Source: Pseudomonas coleopterorum
GTDB taxonomy: Bacteria > Pseudomonadota > Gammaproteobacteria > Pseudomonadales > Pseudomonadaceae
NCBI RefSeq assembly: GCF_900105555.1
Contig: NZ_FNTZ01000001.1
Coordinates: 3,227,501 to 3,291,500, forward strand
DNA length: 64,000 nucleotides
Direction: 5' to 3'
Part shown: one piece after another, positions 52,432 to 62,458 of the stretch
Position numbering within the stretch: position 1 is the stretch's first letter
Layout: each line of letters begins with the position of its first letter
Notes under the pieces: generated by a model
What the model saw: the letters and a program-made list of their open reading frames with translations, nothing else
Databases searched by the model: none
Told to the model about the DNA's origin: nothing
Made by a program: the position numbers and the translations under genes

Positions 52432-53610
52432 TCAGTGGCTGGCTGCGGGCGGGGGCGTTGCAGGCGAGCGTTTGAGCATGATCAGGGCGGCGGCGAATGC
52501 GGCAAGGCTAGCCAAGGCAAACGTGCCGGTGGCGCCCAACGGTTGCCACAGGTAACCGGAATACAGTGCACCCAAAGCCCCACCGACACCGGCCAACGTT
52601 GCGTACAGGGCCTGCCCCTGCCCCTGTTGATGGATGCCGAAGCTGCGTTGCACGAAATGGATCGCCGCGGCATGGAAGCTGCCGAAGGTGGCCGCGTGCA
52701 TGAGTTGGGCGAGCACCAGCAGCCACAGGTGTTCGGCGAAACTGCCCAGCAACAGCCAGCGCACCGCAGCCAACAGGAAACTGGCCACCAGTACGTGGCG
52801 CAGGGAAAATCGCCCCAGGATCCGGCTCATGGCCAGGAACATCAACACCTCGGCCACCACACCAACCGCCCACAGCATGCCGATCACCGCGCGGCTGTAT
52901 CCCAACTGTTCAAGGTGCAGGGTCAGAAACGTGTAGTACGGACCATGGCTGAGCTGCATCAGCCCCACGCATCCGTAGAACGCCAGTACGCCAGGGCGAA
53001 CCAGTTGCTTCATGAAACCGTCCCCCGGCGTCCGACGCGGGCCGTCGCCAACCGGCGCATCGGGCACCCAGGCACTGGCCGCAACGATCCCGGCCATGAT
53101 CGCCAGCAGCGTATAGGGGTAGGCATCCAGACTCAGGCTTTCGAACACTCGGCCCAGGCCGACGACGGTGAGGATGAAGCCGATCGAGCCCCACAGGCGG
53201 ATCTGGCTGTAGCGCGCCGTCTGGCCCTGCAGATGACCTAGGGTCAGGGTTTCGAACTGAGGCAGCACGGCGTGCCAGAAAAACGCGTGCAGCGCCATGA
53301 CCAGCGCCAGCCAGGCGTAGCTGGTGTCCAGCAGGATCAGCGAGAAACTGGCCAGCGTACACACCGCGCCGATGCGCACGATGGCCAGTCGCCGACCGGT
53401 GTAGTCGCCCAGCCAGCCCCAGAGATTGGGCGCCACGCAACGCATGAGCATGGGAATCGCCACCAGCTCACCGATGCGCGCGCTGTCGAAGCCCAGGTGA
53501 TGGAAATACAGCGCCAGGAACGGCGCCGTCGACCCCAGCAAGGCGAAGTAGAACAGGTAGAAGGTGGACAGTCGCCAATACGGGACTGCATGTCCCGCAG
53601 GCGACGGCAC
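52432..53610 (-). CDS. MFS transporter (MFS_1-like, LacY/NupG-type fold)
   Basis: The 392-residue protein has twelve helices, beginning YWRLSTFYLFYFALLGSTAPF and continuing with APNLWGWLGDYTGRRLAIVRIG. HAVLPQFETLTLGHL and RYSQIRLWGSIGFI mark the sugar/nucleoside-type MFS branch found next to aroC in pseudomonads. Substrate unknown. A GTG at 53610, five bases after the aroC stop, is the best start; the long frame to 53745 overlaps aroC and encodes no helix. It is co-transcribed with aroC and the dioxygenase-like gene. Confidence 0.82.
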   Translation of the reverse strand: MPSPAGHAVPYWRLSTFYLFYFALLGSTAPFLALYFHHLGFDSARIGELVAIPMLMRCVAPNLWGWLGDYTGRRLAIVRIGAVCTLASFSLILLDTSYAWLALVMALHAFFWHAVLPQFETLTLGHLQGQTARYSQIRLWGSIGFILTVVGLGRVFESLSLDAYPYTLLAIMAGIVAASAWVPDAPVGDGPRRTPGDGFMKQLVRPGVLAFYGCVGLMQLSHGPYYTFLTLHLEQLGYSRAVIGMLWAVGVVAEVLMFLAMSRILGRFSLRHVLVASFLLAAVRWLLLGSFAEHLWLLVLAQLMHAATFGSFHAAAIHFVQRSFGIHQQGQGQALYATLAGVGGALGALYSGYLWQPLGATGTFALASLAAFAAALIMLKRSPATPPPAASH

Positions 53611-53615
53611 CGCGC

Positions 53616-54707
53616 TCAAAGCTGGCCCAGCACCGGGGTGTCGACCTTGACGTCGGCATTCTGCCCACGATGACGCAGCAGGTGGTCCATCAATACGATG
53701 GCCATCATGGCTTCGGCAATCGGCGTGGCGCGGATGCCTACGCACGGGTCATGGCGGCCCTTGGTGATGATGTCGGCCGGCTGGCCGTGGACATCGATCG
53801 AGCGACCCGGGGTGGTGATGCTCGACGTCGGCTTGAGGGCCAGATGAGCCACGATCGGCTGCCCCGAGGAAATACCGCCCAGCACCCCACCTGCGTGATT
53901 GCTGAGGAAGCCCTCGGGCGTCATCTCGTCGCGGTGCTCGGTGCCACGCTGGGCCACGCTGGCGAAACCGGCGCCGATTTCCACACCCTTGACCGCGTTG
54001 ATGCTCATCAATGCATGGGCCAGATCAGCGTCCAGACGATCGAAAATCGGCTCGCCCAGGCCGGGCATGACGCCTTCGGCGACCACGGTGATCTTCGCGC
54101 CGACCGAGTCCTGGTCGCGGCGCAACTGGTCCATGTAGGCCTCAAGCTCCGGCACCTTGTCCGGGTCGGGGCTGAAAAAGGCGTTGTCTTCCACGCCGTC
54201 CCAGCTCTTGAAGGGAATCTGGATCGGGCCCAGCTGGCTCATGTAGCCACGAATCAGGATGCCCTGGGTGGCCAGGTACTTCTTGGCGATCGCCCCGGCC
54301 GCCACGCGCATGGCGGTTTCGCGCGCCGAGCTGCGGCCACCGCCGCGGTAGTCGCGCTCGCCGTACTTATGATGGTAGGTGTAGTCGGCATGGGCGGGAC
54401 GGAACAGGTCCTTGATTGCCGAGTAATCCTTGGATTTCTGATCGGTGTTACGAATCAGCAGGCCGATGGAGGTACCGGTGGTCCGCCCTTCGAACACGCC
54501 GGAGAGGATCTCGACCTCGTCGGGCTCCTGGCGCTGGGTGGTGTGCCGGCTGGTGCCCGGCTTGCGGCGATCCAGGTCGCGCTGCAGGTCGTCCAGGGAG
54601 ATCGCAAGGCCTGGCGGGCAGCCGTCGACGATGGCGACCAACGCCGGGCCATGGCTTTCGCCAGCGGTGGTGACAGTGAACAGCTTGCCGTAGGTATTGC
54701 CGGACAT
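53616..54707 (-). CDS. aroC: Chorismate synthase
   Basis: The 363-residue enzyme begins [20 protein letters not shown] with the conserved GESHG. It has [44 protein letters not shown] and GVEIGAGF, all FMN and EPSP binding segments of AroC. It converts 5-enolpyruvylshikimate-3-phosphate to chorismate, the branch point for aromatic amino acids and related compounds. It needs reduced FMN. It starts the leftward operon with the MFS gene. Confidence 0.97.
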   Translation of the reverse strand: MSGNTYGKLFTVTTAGESHGPALVAIVDGCPPGLAISLDDLQRDLDRRKPGTSRHTTQRQEPDEVEILSGVFEGRTTGTSIGLLIRNTDQKSKDYSAIKDLFRPAHADYTYHHKYGERDYRGGGRSSARETAMRVAAGAIAKKYLATQGILIRGYMSQLGPIQIPFKSWDGVEDNAFFSPDPDKVPELEAYMDQLRRDQDSVGAKITVVAEGVMPGLGEPIFDRLDADLAHALMSINAVKGVEIGAGFASVAQRGTEHRDEMTPEGFLSNHAGGVLGGISSGQPIVAHLALKPTSSITTPGRSIDVHGQPADIITKGRHDPCVGIRATPIAEAMMAIVLMDHLLRHRGQNADVKVDTPVLGQL

Positions 54708-54834
54708 GCAGGGCGCTCCGCGAAATCAACCGAATCAGACAGGGCGCCAGTATACGCACGGTCGACGGCCAGTTCATCCCTGAACCTTAGCCAGACGCCC
54801 CAGTCCAAATCGCACTTCCCTGGATAGTGGCTCG

Positions 54835-55800
54835 ATGATGTTGCAGATGATGTTCCGATTGCTTGCCGTGTTCCTGTTCGCCAGCAGCGCCGCGGCACTG
54901 GCCGCCACGCCCGACATCGCCAGGCGCCCGATCGAGTTGCAGACGGCTCAAGGCACGTTGTACGGCTCGCTGCTGGTGCCCCGCGCCGACCGGCCGGTCC
55001 CTGTTGTGCTGATGATTTCCGGCTCGGGCCCTACCGACCGTGACGGCAACAATCCCGAAGCCGGACGCAACGACAGTCTGAAGAAGCTTGCCTTGCTTCT
55101 GGCCCAGAACAACATCGCCAGTGTGCGCTACGACAAACGCGGTGTGGCGACCGGCCGCAAGGCCACGCCCGATGAACGCGACCTGAGCGTGGCGGGCTAC
55201 GTCGACGATGCGGTGGCCTGGAGCGCGCAGCTCAAGCGCGATCCGCGTTTCGGCCCGCTGGTCATTCTTGGTCACAGCGAGGGTGCGCTGATCGCCACCC
55301 TGGCAGCCCAACGTGCCGGCGCCAATGCGGTGGTATCGCTGTCGGGCAGCGGCCGGCCCCTGGGTGAAGTGCTTCGCGAACAGATCGGCGAGCGTCTGCC
55401 GGCCGAACTGCAGCCGCGCAGTTATCAACTGATCGAGCGCCTGGAGGCAGGACAATACGACCCGGACGTACCCCAGCCCTTGCAGGTGCTGTTTCGCCCC
55501 AGCGTGCAGCCCTACCTGATTTCGCTGCTGCGCCAGGACCCTGCGCAAGCCTTCGCTGCATTGAAGATCCCGGCGCTGATCGTGCAGGGCAGCCACGACA
55601 TCCAGGTGGGCGTCGGCGATGCACAGGCACTGCAGCGCGCCAAGCCCGATGCGCAGCTGGCGATCATTCCCGGCATGAACCATGTGCTGCGCATCGTGCC
55701 GATGGACCTGCCGTCCCAACTCAAGTCGTACCGTGACCACAATCGGCCGCTGGCAGCCGAACTGGGCCGCGTCGTCGTGCCTTTCATTCAGGGGCTTTGA
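54835..55800 (+). CDS. Exported alpha/beta hydrolase
   Basis: The 321-residue protein has a signal peptide (about 1-24, ending SSAAALAA). The core of the S9/alpha-beta type has VLMISGSGPTDRDG, the nucleophile Ser in ILGHSEGALIATLAA (about 143-157), Asp in IVQGSHDIQV and His in PGMNHVLR. A periplasmic esterase or peptidase is likely. It is divergent from aroC. The next gene follows 74 bases after its stop. Confidence 0.85.
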   Translation: MMLQMMFRLLAVFLFASSAAALAATPDIARRPIELQTAQGTLYGSLLVPRADRPVPVVLMISGSGPTDRDGNNPEAGRNDSLKKLALLLAQNNIASVRYDKRGVATGRKATPDERDLSVAGYVDDAVAWSAQLKRDPRFGPLVILGHSEGALIATLAAQRAGANAVVSLSGSGRPLGEVLREQIGERLPAELQPRSYQLIERLEAGQYDPDVPQPLQVLFRPSVQPYLISLLRQDPAQAFAALKIPALIVQGSHDIQVGVGDAQALQRAKPDAQLAIIPGMNHVLRIVPMDLPSQLKSYRDHNRPLAAELGRVVVPFIQGL

Positions 55801-55874
55801 GCGGCGCTCTGCGCCGAGCGCACTCAAGAGTGGGTCGAGGTAGCCGATACAAGCTGCGTGAAGAGGATCGCGCC

Positions 55875-56657
55875 ATGACCGAACAAGACCCGCCAAACGC
55901 CGACATCGATAAACCCGCGCAGGTGCCGCGGCCATGGGCCGAGGTCACCGCCGAGCAGTTCAGGATGCTGCGCCTGGCGTCCCTGCCCGCCGACCGGGCG
56001 ACCGGCCCACGCCCGCTGCGTTTCGTGCAGTTCGGCCTGGCCGAGCGCCACGACCCGGCCCTGAGCCTGCTGCGGTTGGACATCCAACTGCCAGGCCAGC
56101 GTGTGCGCAAGGAACAGAACCAGCTGGACGTATGGGTCGACCACCAGCTCAAGCAGGTCACTCTGGGCAGCGAAGCGGGTCTGCAACTGGAGCCGGTCAA
56201 CCGCGGCCTGGGCCGTTTCGTCATGGCCCAGGCCACCGCCTGGCTGCAGCGTCACTGGCCGCACTACACCCTGCAGGGCGCAGCGCTGTCGAGCAAGGAA
56301 GCGCTGCAACCGGCAGGCCTGGATCGCCGCGATCACGCCCTGCGCACCCAAGGCCTGAACGTCGAGTACGCCGACGTGCAACGCCTCAAGGGGCGCTATC
56401 ACCCCATTGCCGTCAGCCAGTTGCTGAGCACCTGGAATCCGGAAAAGGTCCAGGTGGTCGAGGTGCTGGCGGCCAGCGAGATGCTGCAGCTGGCCGAACA
56501 GCAGTTGCAGGAAATGGAGCTGAAACTGCACACCCAGCAGGAGCGGATCGGCAAGTACTCGCGCGAAGAAGGCGGCCTGCGCTTCACCATCGCCTGCCTG
56601 ATCGCGTTCGCCGTGTTCCAGGCCGCGTTGCTGATCTGGATCGCCACTCACCGCTAG
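55875..56657 (+). CDS. Hypothetical protein with C-terminal membrane anchor
   Basis: The 260-residue protein is soluble up to a C-terminal helix (about 238-256, FTIACLIAFAVFQAALLIW). A coiled-coil stretch precedes it (LQLAEQQLQEMELKLHTQQERI). The topology is a tail anchor with the main domain in the cytoplasm. It lies in a gene order shared with other pseudomonads, between the hydrolase and prmB. Function unknown. Confidence 0.72.
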   Translation: MTEQDPPNADIDKPAQVPRPWAEVTAEQFRMLRLASLPADRATGPRPLRFVQFGLAERHDPALSLLRLDIQLPGQRVRKEQNQLDVWVDHQLKQVTLGSEAGLQLEPVNRGLGRFVMAQATAWLQRHWPHYTLQGAALSSKEALQPAGLDRRDHALRTQGLNVEYADVQRLKGRYHPIAVSQLLSTWNPEKVQVVEVLAASEMLQLAEQQLQEMELKLHTQQERIGKYSREEGGLRFTIACLIAFAVFQAALLIWIATHR

Positions 56658-56687
56658 CATCAGCCGCAGTGAAGTGGGCGAACGCGA

Positions 56688-57596
56688 TCAGATCCGCGAA
56701 ACGAACAGCGCCTGGTGCTCGCGACACTGCTCGGCGCTGAGCATGAACACGCCATGCCCACCACGCTGGAACTCCAGCCAGGCGAAATCCACTTCCGGAT
56801 AGAGCGCCTCGACGTGCACCTGGCTGTTGCCGACCTCGACGATCAACAGGCCTTTGTCGGTCAAATGATCCGCCGCCTCGGCCAGCATGCGTCGCACCAG
56901 GTTCAAGCCATCGTCGCCACAGGCCAGGCCCAGTTCCGGCTCGTGCTGATACTCGGCCGGCATGTCGGCGAAGTCTTCGGCATCGACGTAGGGCGGGTTG
57001 GACACGATCAGGTCGAACCGCTGCCCCGGCAAACCTTCGAAACCATCACCCTGGACGGTGTAGACGCGCTCTTCCTGACCGTGCCGCTCGATGTTCTGAT
57101 TGGCCACTTCGAGCGCCTCGAAGGACAGGTCGGCGAGAATGACTTCAGCTTCCGGGAAGACATCGGCGCAGGCGATACCGATGCAGCCCGAACCGGTGCA
57201 CATATCGAGGATCCGCGCCGGCGGCTGGCTCAGCCACGGCTCGAAGCCGTTTTCGATCAATTCGCCGATCGGTGAACGGGGCACCAGCACCCGTGTGTCG
57301 ACGATGAACGACATGCCACAGAACCAGGCTTCGCCGATCAGGTAGGCGGCCGGCACGCGCTCTTCGATGCGCCGCTTGAGCAGGTGTTGCACACGTACGA
57401 TCTCGTCCTCTTCCAGACGGCAGTCCAGGTAGCTGTCGGCGATTTCGTAGGGCAGGTTCAACGCGCCCAGCACCAGCAGGCGGGCCTCGTCCCAGGCGTT
57501 ATCGGTGCCGTGGCCAAAGAACAGTTCTTCGCCATGAAAACGGCTGACGGCCCAACGGATGTGGTCGCGCACGGTGCGCAAGCGGGAAGTGATCAC
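56688..57596 (-). CDS. prmB: Ribosomal protein L3 N5-glutamine methyltransferase
   Basis: The 302-residue protein has a helical N-domain and a Rossmann methyltransferase core with [16 protein letters not shown] (motif I, about 129-144). The catalytic NPPY in [22 protein letters not shown] marks glutamine N5-methyltransferases of the PrmB/PrmC type. PrmB methylates a glutamine of ribosomal protein L3. The start is a GTG at 57596 with GAGGAG five bases upstream. Confidence 0.92.
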   Translation of the reverse strand: MITSRLRTVRDHIRWAVSRFHGEELFFGHGTDNAWDEARLLVLGALNLPYEIADSYLDCRLEEDEIVRVQHLLKRRIEERVPAAYLIGEAWFCGMSFIVDTRVLVPRSPIGELIENGFEPWLSQPPARILDMCTGSGCIGIACADVFPEAEVILADLSFEALEVANQNIERHGQEERVYTVQGDGFEGLPGQRFDLIVSNPPYVDAEDFADMPAEYQHEPELGLACGDDGLNLVRRMLAEAADHLTDKGLLIVEVGNSQVHVEALYPEVDFAWLEFQRGGHGVFMLSAEQCREHQALFVSRI

Positions 57597-57733
57597 AAAA
57601 GCTCCTCGGTCGAATCAAGCCGGGATATTAACAGAGGGCCGCGGGCGATTTTCGCCATGTTCGCTCAATCCGATTCACAGAACGGCTCGAGCAGAGGACA
57701 ATGCGGCAAAAGCCCTAGCCAAAGGAGCCCCCG

Positions 57734-58324
57734 ATGTCCGTTCCAAAGACGATGTTCCAACTCAGCGGCCGCGGTTTCCCGCCCACGCGGATCGCCAACG
57801 CCAGCCTGATCATCATCGATGCACAGAAGGAATACCTCAGTGGCGACCTGGCCCTGTCGGGCATGGACGAGGCGCTGGCCAACATCGCCAAACTGGTGGC
57901 TGCGGCACGCGCAGCCAAGCGTCCTGTGGTGCACATCCGCCATCTGGGCACCGTGGGTGGGTTGTTCGACCCCCAGGGCGAGCGTGGCGAGTTCATCAAG
58001 GGCTTCGAACCCCAGGGCGACGAAGCGGTGGTCGAAAAGCGCATGCCCAATGCCTTCAACAACACCGGCCTGCACGAACTGCTGCAGAGCTACGGTCATC
58101 TGGACCTGATCGTCTGCGGCTTCATGAGCCACTCCAGCGTCAGCACCACGGTGCGCGCCTCGAAGGACTACGGCTATCGCTGCACGCTGGTGGCCGATGC
58201 CTGCGCCACCCGCGACCTGCCCCAGGGTGATGGCGTCCTGGCTGCGGCCAAGGTGCAGGAAGCCGAAATGGCCATCATGCGTGACAATTTCGCTGCGGTC
58301 GCCATGACCGGCGATCTGCTCTGA
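57734..58324 (+). CDS. Isochorismatase-family hydrolase with Ser in place of catalytic Cys
   Basis: The 196-residue alpha/beta protein has ASLIIIDAQKEYLSG (catalytic Asp) and VVEKRMPNAFNNT with the lysine. The nucleophile loop reads LIVCGFMSHSSVSTTVRASKD, where nicotinamidase-type enzymes have a Cys (CVxxT). Here it is Ser, so activity is either of the isochorismatase type, which does not need Cys, or altered. AAGGAG lies upstream of the ATG. Confidence 0.85.
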   Translation: MSVPKTMFQLSGRGFPPTRIANASLIIIDAQKEYLSGDLALSGMDEALANIAKLVAAARAAKRPVVHIRHLGTVGGLFDPQGERGEFIKGFEPQGDEAVVEKRMPNAFNNTGLHELLQSYGHLDLIVCGFMSHSSVSTTVRASKDYGYRCTLVADACATRDLPQGDGVLAAAKVQEAEMAIMRDNFAAVAMTGDLL

Positions 58325-58359
58325 CCTCCCAAGCCGGCCCGATCGCCATCGAGGAATCA

Positions 58360-58680
58360 ATGAAGTCATCCCAGGGTTTCAATGCGCGCAGGCTCAGGAA
58401 GCGCAGTTCAGGTGGCTGGCGTTACCGTCTCGGCGCAGCGCTGGGTGCCGTGCTGTTGACCCTTGGCCTGCTGCTGGCCATGGCCGGCATCGCTACCTTG
58501 CTGGGGCATCCGCCCCAGGTGACCGGACTGGACACCACGACCACCGGCGCGGCCATCCTGGCGGGCATCGGCGTGCTGGTTCTGTATCTGGGCCTGTGGT
58601 TCTGGCGGCGCAGCCGCCGCGGGATGCGCCGCAGCCGTGAACTCGATCTGGCCCCGCATCTGATGAAAAAGCACGATTGA
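58360..58680 (+). CDS. Small hypothetical membrane protein
   Basis: The 106-residue protein has two helices (about 27-48 and 62-81), an arginine-rich N-terminus (NARRLRKRSS) and a basic cytoplasmic linker (WRRSRRGMRRSRE). GAGGA precedes the ATG. It is co-directional with the isochorismatase-like and Smr genes. Function unknown. Confidence 0.7.
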   Translation: MKSSQGFNARRLRKRSSGGWRYRLGAALGAVLLTLGLLLAMAGIATLLGHPPQVTGLDTTTTGAAILAGIGVLVLYLGLWFWRRSRRGMRRSRELDLAPHLMKKHD

Positions 58681-58716
58681 GTCGCGTAGACTAGCGCTCC
58701 CGTGGTGGAGGCCCTC

Positions 58717-59274
58717 ATGCAAGACGACGAATTTTCCCTGTTCAAGGACCAGATGCGCGGCGTCAAGCCGATCCGGCACGACCGTGCCGACACCGGCAAG
58801 CCCAAGGCCGACAAGGCCAAGATGCAGGCGCTGCGTCAGGCTGCGACGGTGGGGACCCACGTCACGACCGTCGATGGCTTGTCCGATCAGTTCGTCATCG
58901 ACGTCGGCCCCGAGGACGACCTGCACTGGGCCCGTGATGGCGTGCAGGAAAGCCAGATGCGCAAGCTCAAGGTCGGCCAGATTCCCTTCGAAGGCAGCCT
59001 GGACCTGCACGGCATGACCGTGGAAAAGGCTCGCGAAACCCTCTGGGCGTTCCTCGCCGAAGCCACCCGCTTCGAAATCCGCTGCGTGCGCGTGACCCAC
59101 GGCAAGGCCGTGCGCCTGGACGGCAAGCGGCCAATGATCAAGAGCCACGTCAACACCTGGCTGCGCCAGCACCCGCAGGTGCTCGGCTTCACCTCCTGCC
59201 AGCCCCGCCACGGCGGCGCCGGCGCGGTTTACGTGATGCTCAAGCGCACCATGCTCGAAGGGCGTGACGAATAA
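58717..59274 (+). CDS. Smr domain protein
   Basis: The 185-residue protein has a disordered charged N-part and a C-terminal Smr domain (about 95-178) with SLDLHGMTVEKARETLW, VRVTHGKAVR and RHGGAGAVYVML. Smr domains are DNA or RNA nicking nucleases found in MutS2 and in stand-alone YdaL/SmrA proteins. GGAGG lies seven bases before ATG 58717; GTG 58702 is an alternative. Confidence 0.88.
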   Translation: MQDDEFSLFKDQMRGVKPIRHDRADTGKPKADKAKMQALRQAATVGTHVTTVDGLSDQFVIDVGPEDDLHWARDGVQESQMRKLKVGQIPFEGSLDLHGMTVEKARETLWAFLAEATRFEIRCVRVTHGKAVRLDGKRPMIKSHVNTWLRQHPQVLGFTSCQPRHGGAGAVYVMLKRTMLEGRDE

Positions 59275-59346
59275 CGCCCCGCTTGCACCCGTGCGAGCGG
59301 AGCCGTACCCTTCGCGTCTGCGAAATATTTCCCCACAGGTTTGATC

Positions 59347-59892
59347 ATGTCCCTGGAACAGAACTACACCGAGATCCTTGGCCAGCTGGGCGAGGACGTT
59401 ACCCGCGAAGGCCTGCTCGACACGCCCAAACGCGCTGCCAAAGCCATGAAGTACCTATGCCGCGGGTACGAGCAGACCCTCGACGAGGTCACCAACGGAG
59501 CCCTGTTCAGCTCCGATGCGAGCGAGATGGTGATGGTCCGGGATATCGAGCTGTATTCGTTGTGCGAGCATCACCTGTTGCCGTTCATAGGGCGCGCCCA
59601 TGTCGCCTATATCCCCAATGGCAAGGTGCTGGGGCTGTCCAAGGTCGCGCGGATCGTCGACATGTACGCCCGCCGCCTGCAGATCCAGGAGAACCTGGGC
59701 CGGCAGATCGCAGATGCGGTGCAGCAGGTCACCGGCGCGCTGGGTGTCGCGGTGGTCATCGAAGCCAAGCACATGTGCATGATGATGCGCGGCGTCGAGA
59801 AGCAGAACTCCTCGATGATCACCTCGGTGATGCTGGGCGAGTTCCGTGACAACGCGGCGACCCGCAGCGAGTTTCTCAGCCTGATCAAATAA
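59347..59892 (+). CDS. folE: GTP cyclohydrolase I
   Basis: The 181-residue enzyme has the zinc site Cys and His residues in [12 protein letters not shown] (about 70-81) and the later Cys in [18 protein letters not shown], with substrate-binding [13 protein letters not shown]. It converts GTP to 7,8-dihydroneopterin triphosphate, the first step of folate synthesis. ATG 59347 is the start. Pseudomonas usually has more than one FolE-type gene. Confidence 0.93.
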   Translation: MSLEQNYTEILGQLGEDVTREGLLDTPKRAAKAMKYLCRGYEQTLDEVTNGALFSSDASEMVMVRDIELYSLCEHHLLPFIGRAHVAYIPNGKVLGLSKVARIVDMYARRLQIQENLGRQIADAVQQVTGALGVAVVIEAKHMCMMMRGVEKQNSSMITSVMLGEFRDNAATRSEFLSLIK

Positions 59893-59920
59893 GCCGCACC
59901 CCAATCTCGAGGACTGCCAC

Positions 59921-60292
59921 ATGTTGATGAAAGCCTTGCGTATCGGACTGGGCCAGGTAATCGTGGCGGGCGACCTGCTCACCCGTCCACCGCGGCGCAA
60001 GCGCACCGCCGAGGCCCAGGCCGAGGTGGACCGCGCAGCCAGCGGGCTGACGCTCTATCAGTTCCACGCCTGTCCATTCTGTGTGAAGACCCGCCGCACC
60101 CTGCACAAGCTCAACGTGCCGGCGAGCCTGCGCGATGCCAAGAACGACAGCGTGGCTCGGGAAACCCTGCTGGCCGAAGGCGGCAAGATCAAGGTCCCGT
60201 GCCTGCGCATCGAGGAAGCCGGCAAGGTCACTTGGATGTACGATTCCAAGGTGATCATCGATTACCTGAACGGGCGCTTCGCGGCAGCCTGA
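59921..60292 (+). CDS. Glutaredoxin-like protein with CPFC motif
   Basis: The 123-residue protein has a GST-N/glutaredoxin fold with YQFHACPFCVKTRRTLHKLN (about 46-65). The redox CPFC matches monothiol/dithiol glutaredoxins of the GrxB type, and KVPCLRIEEAGKVTWMYDS supplies the cis-Pro and the glutathione-binding residues. An N-terminal hydrophobic segment (about 5-20) could anchor it. It is co-directional with folE, 28 bases later. Confidence 0.82.
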   Translation: MLMKALRIGLGQVIVAGDLLTRPPRRKRTAEAQAEVDRAASGLTLYQFHACPFCVKTRRTLHKLNVPASLRDAKNDSVARETLLAEGGKIKVPCLRIEEAGKVTWMYDSKVIIDYLNGRFAAA

Positions 60293-60401
60293 TCGCTGTC
60301 GCCCAGCTGTATCGTCGATTGATCGCGCCGCTGTACCGCTGCTGGCCGGACACCTTGGCTTACCCTTGACCGACGCTGTTCAGGACAAGGATCCGACCGC
60401 C

Positions 60402-61595
60402 ATGCCCAACCCCATCACCTCTGCCCCACTGCGCCCGCTGGCCGACACTGCTCCCTCTGCGGTGGTGGCCGGCTTCATCGCCATGATGACCGGCTACACC
60501 AGCTCCCTGGTGCTGATGTTCCAGGCGGGTCAGGCTGCCGGCTTGACGACCGCGCAGATATCCTCCTGGATCTGGGCCCTGTCGATCGGCATGGCAGTGT
60601 GCAGCATCGGCCTTTCCCTGCGTTACCGCACGCCCATCACGGTGGCCTGGTCGACGCCGGGCGCGGCCCTGTTGATCACCAGCCTGGGCGGCGTGAATTA
60701 TGCCGAGGCCATCGGCGCGTTCATCACCTGTGCGGTGCTGGTCACGATCTGTGGCCTGACCGGCAGTTTCGAGCGCCTGCTCAAGCGCCTGCCGGCATCG
60801 CTGGCCGCCGCGCTGCTGGCCGGTATCCTGTTCAAGATCGGCAGCGAAATCTTCGTCGCCGCGCAACACCGCACCGCCCTGGTGCTGTGCATGTTCTTCA
60901 CCTACCTGATCGTGAAGCGACTGTCGCCACGCTATGCGGTGCTGGCAGCGCTGGTCTTCGGTACGCTGGTGTCCGGGCTGCTCGGCCTGCTCGACTTCAG
61001 CCATTTCAGCCTGCAGGCGGCCCAACCTCAGTGGACCACCCCGTCCTTCTCCCTGGCCGCGACCATCAGTATCGGCATTCCGCTGTTCGTGGTTGCCATG
61101 ACCTCGCAGAACATGCCCGGTATCGCCGTACTGCGCGCCGACGGTTACCAGGTGGCAGCCTCGCCGTTGATTTCAGTGACCGGCATCGCCTCGGTGCTGA
61201 TGGCGCCATTCGGTTCCCACGGCGTCAATCTGGCTGCCATCAGTGCAGCTATCTGCACCGGCCCACAGGCTCACGAAGATCCAGCCAAGCGCTACACCGC
61301 GGCGGTCTGGTGCGGTGTGTTCTACGCCATTGCCGGCACATTCGGCGCCACGCTGGCCGCGCTGTTTGCCGCACTGCCCAAAGAGCTGGTGTTGTCGATC
61401 GCAGCGTTAGCGCTGTTCGGCTCGATCATCAACGGCCTGACTCAAGCCATGAGCGAGCCCAGGGAGCGCGAAGCGGCCCTGGTCACGTTCATGGTGACCG
61501 CGTCAGGGCTGACGCTGTTCTCGGTGGGCTCGGCGTTCTGGGGCATCATCGCCGGGGTCCTGACGCTGCTCATCCTCAATGCGCGCAAAGCCTGA
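60402..61595 (+). CDS. benE: Benzoate/H+ symporter (BenE family)
   Basis: The 397-residue protein has about 11-12 helices. SAVVAGFIAMMTGYTSSLVL at the first helix, RTPITVAWSTPGAALL, and AMTSQNMPGIAVLRADGYQ are BenE signatures. BenE takes up benzoate with protons at the inner membrane. ATG 60402 with AAGGA upstream is chosen. No ben genes are here, so it either works with a distant cluster or carries another aromatic acid. Confidence 0.88.
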   Translation: MPNPITSAPLRPLADTAPSAVVAGFIAMMTGYTSSLVLMFQAGQAAGLTTAQISSWIWALSIGMAVCSIGLSLRYRTPITVAWSTPGAALLITSLGGVNYAEAIGAFITCAVLVTICGLTGSFERLLKRLPASLAAALLAGILFKIGSEIFVAAQHRTALVLCMFFTYLIVKRLSPRYAVLAALVFGTLVSGLLGLLDFSHFSLQAAQPQWTTPSFSLAATISIGIPLFVVAMTSQNMPGIAVLRADGYQVAASPLISVTGIASVLMAPFGSHGVNLAAISAAICTGPQAHEDPAKRYTAAVWCGVFYAIAGTFGATLAALFAALPKELVLSIAALALFGSIINGLTQAMSEPREREAALVTFMVTASGLTLFSVGSAFWGIIAGVLTLLILNARKA

Positions 61596-61693
61596 CACCT
61601 GAAGCATCATTAAAGGATTGTCATCAAGCCGAATGAACCGCACCTGCGGCGACGCTTTCACACCTGTAACTCCACATCACAGAGGACACAGGC

Positions 61694-62458
61694 ATGAATC
61701 GTTTCCAGGACAAAGTCGTGATCGTCACCGGCGCGGGCTCCGGCATTGGCGCGGCCACCGCGCTGCGCTTCGCCAAGGAAGGTGCACGCGTCGTGTTAGT
61801 GGGGCGCAACGCTGAAAAGTTGGAAACCGTGGCCAAGGGCATCGGGCCCGGCCAGAGTCTGGTCGTCAGCGCCGATGTTTCGAAGTGGGAAGACGTGCAG
61901 CAGTTGGTCAAGCGTGCAGTCGAGCATTTTGGCCAACTGGACGTGCTGGTCAACAACGCTGGTGTGGCACCATCGGGCGCCTTGACCGAGGCCTCGCTGG
62001 ACGACTGGCGCAGCGTGATGTCGATCGACGTGGACGGTGTGTTTTACGGTTGCCGCGCCGCCATGCCGCATTTGCTCAAGAGCGGCGGCAGCATCATCAA
62101 CGTGTCGTCGGTATCGGGCCTGGGCGGCGACTGGGGCATGAGCTTCTACAACGCCGCCAAGGGTGCGGTCACGAACTTCACCCGCGCCCTGGCGCTTGAA
62201 TACGGCGGCCAGGGTGTACGCGTGAATGCCGTATGCCCTGCCCTGACCAAGAGCGAGCTCACAGCAGGCATGGCCGACGACAAGGCCCTGATGGACAAAT
62301 TCGCCGAGCGCATTCCCATGGGTCGCGCTGCCGAGGCCGAAGAAGTGGCAGACGTGATCGCCTTCCTGGCCAGCCACGACGCGCGTTTCGTCAACGGTGT
62401 GAACCTGCCCGTGGACGGCGGGCTGCACGCCTCCAACGGTCAGCCCAAGCAGGCCTGA
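61694..62458 (+). CDS. Short-chain dehydrogenase/reductase (classical SDR)
   Basis: The 254-residue protein keeps all motifs: TGAGSGIG (12-19), VNNAGVAPSG (about 90-99), the catalytic Ser of NVSSVSGLGG and the YNAAK Tyr-Lys pair (about 153-157), ending NLPVDGGLHAS. It reduces or oxidises an alcohol/ketone with NAD(P)(H). The substrate is unknown; 3-oxoacyl or 2,3-dihydro-2,3-dihydroxy types are possible. GAGGA precedes the ATG. It is convergent with pyrF. Confidence 0.88.
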   Translation: MNRFQDKVVIVTGAGSGIGAATALRFAKEGARVVLVGRNAEKLETVAKGIGPGQSLVVSADVSKWEDVQQLVKRAVEHFGQLDVLVNNAGVAPSGALTEASLDDWRSVMSIDVDGVFYGCRAAMPHLLKSGGSIINVSSVSGLGGDWGMSFYNAAKGAVTNFTRALALEYGGQGVRVNAVCPALTKSELTAGMADDKALMDKFAERIPMGRAAEAEEVADVIAFLASHDARFVNGVNLPVDGGLHASNGQPKQA

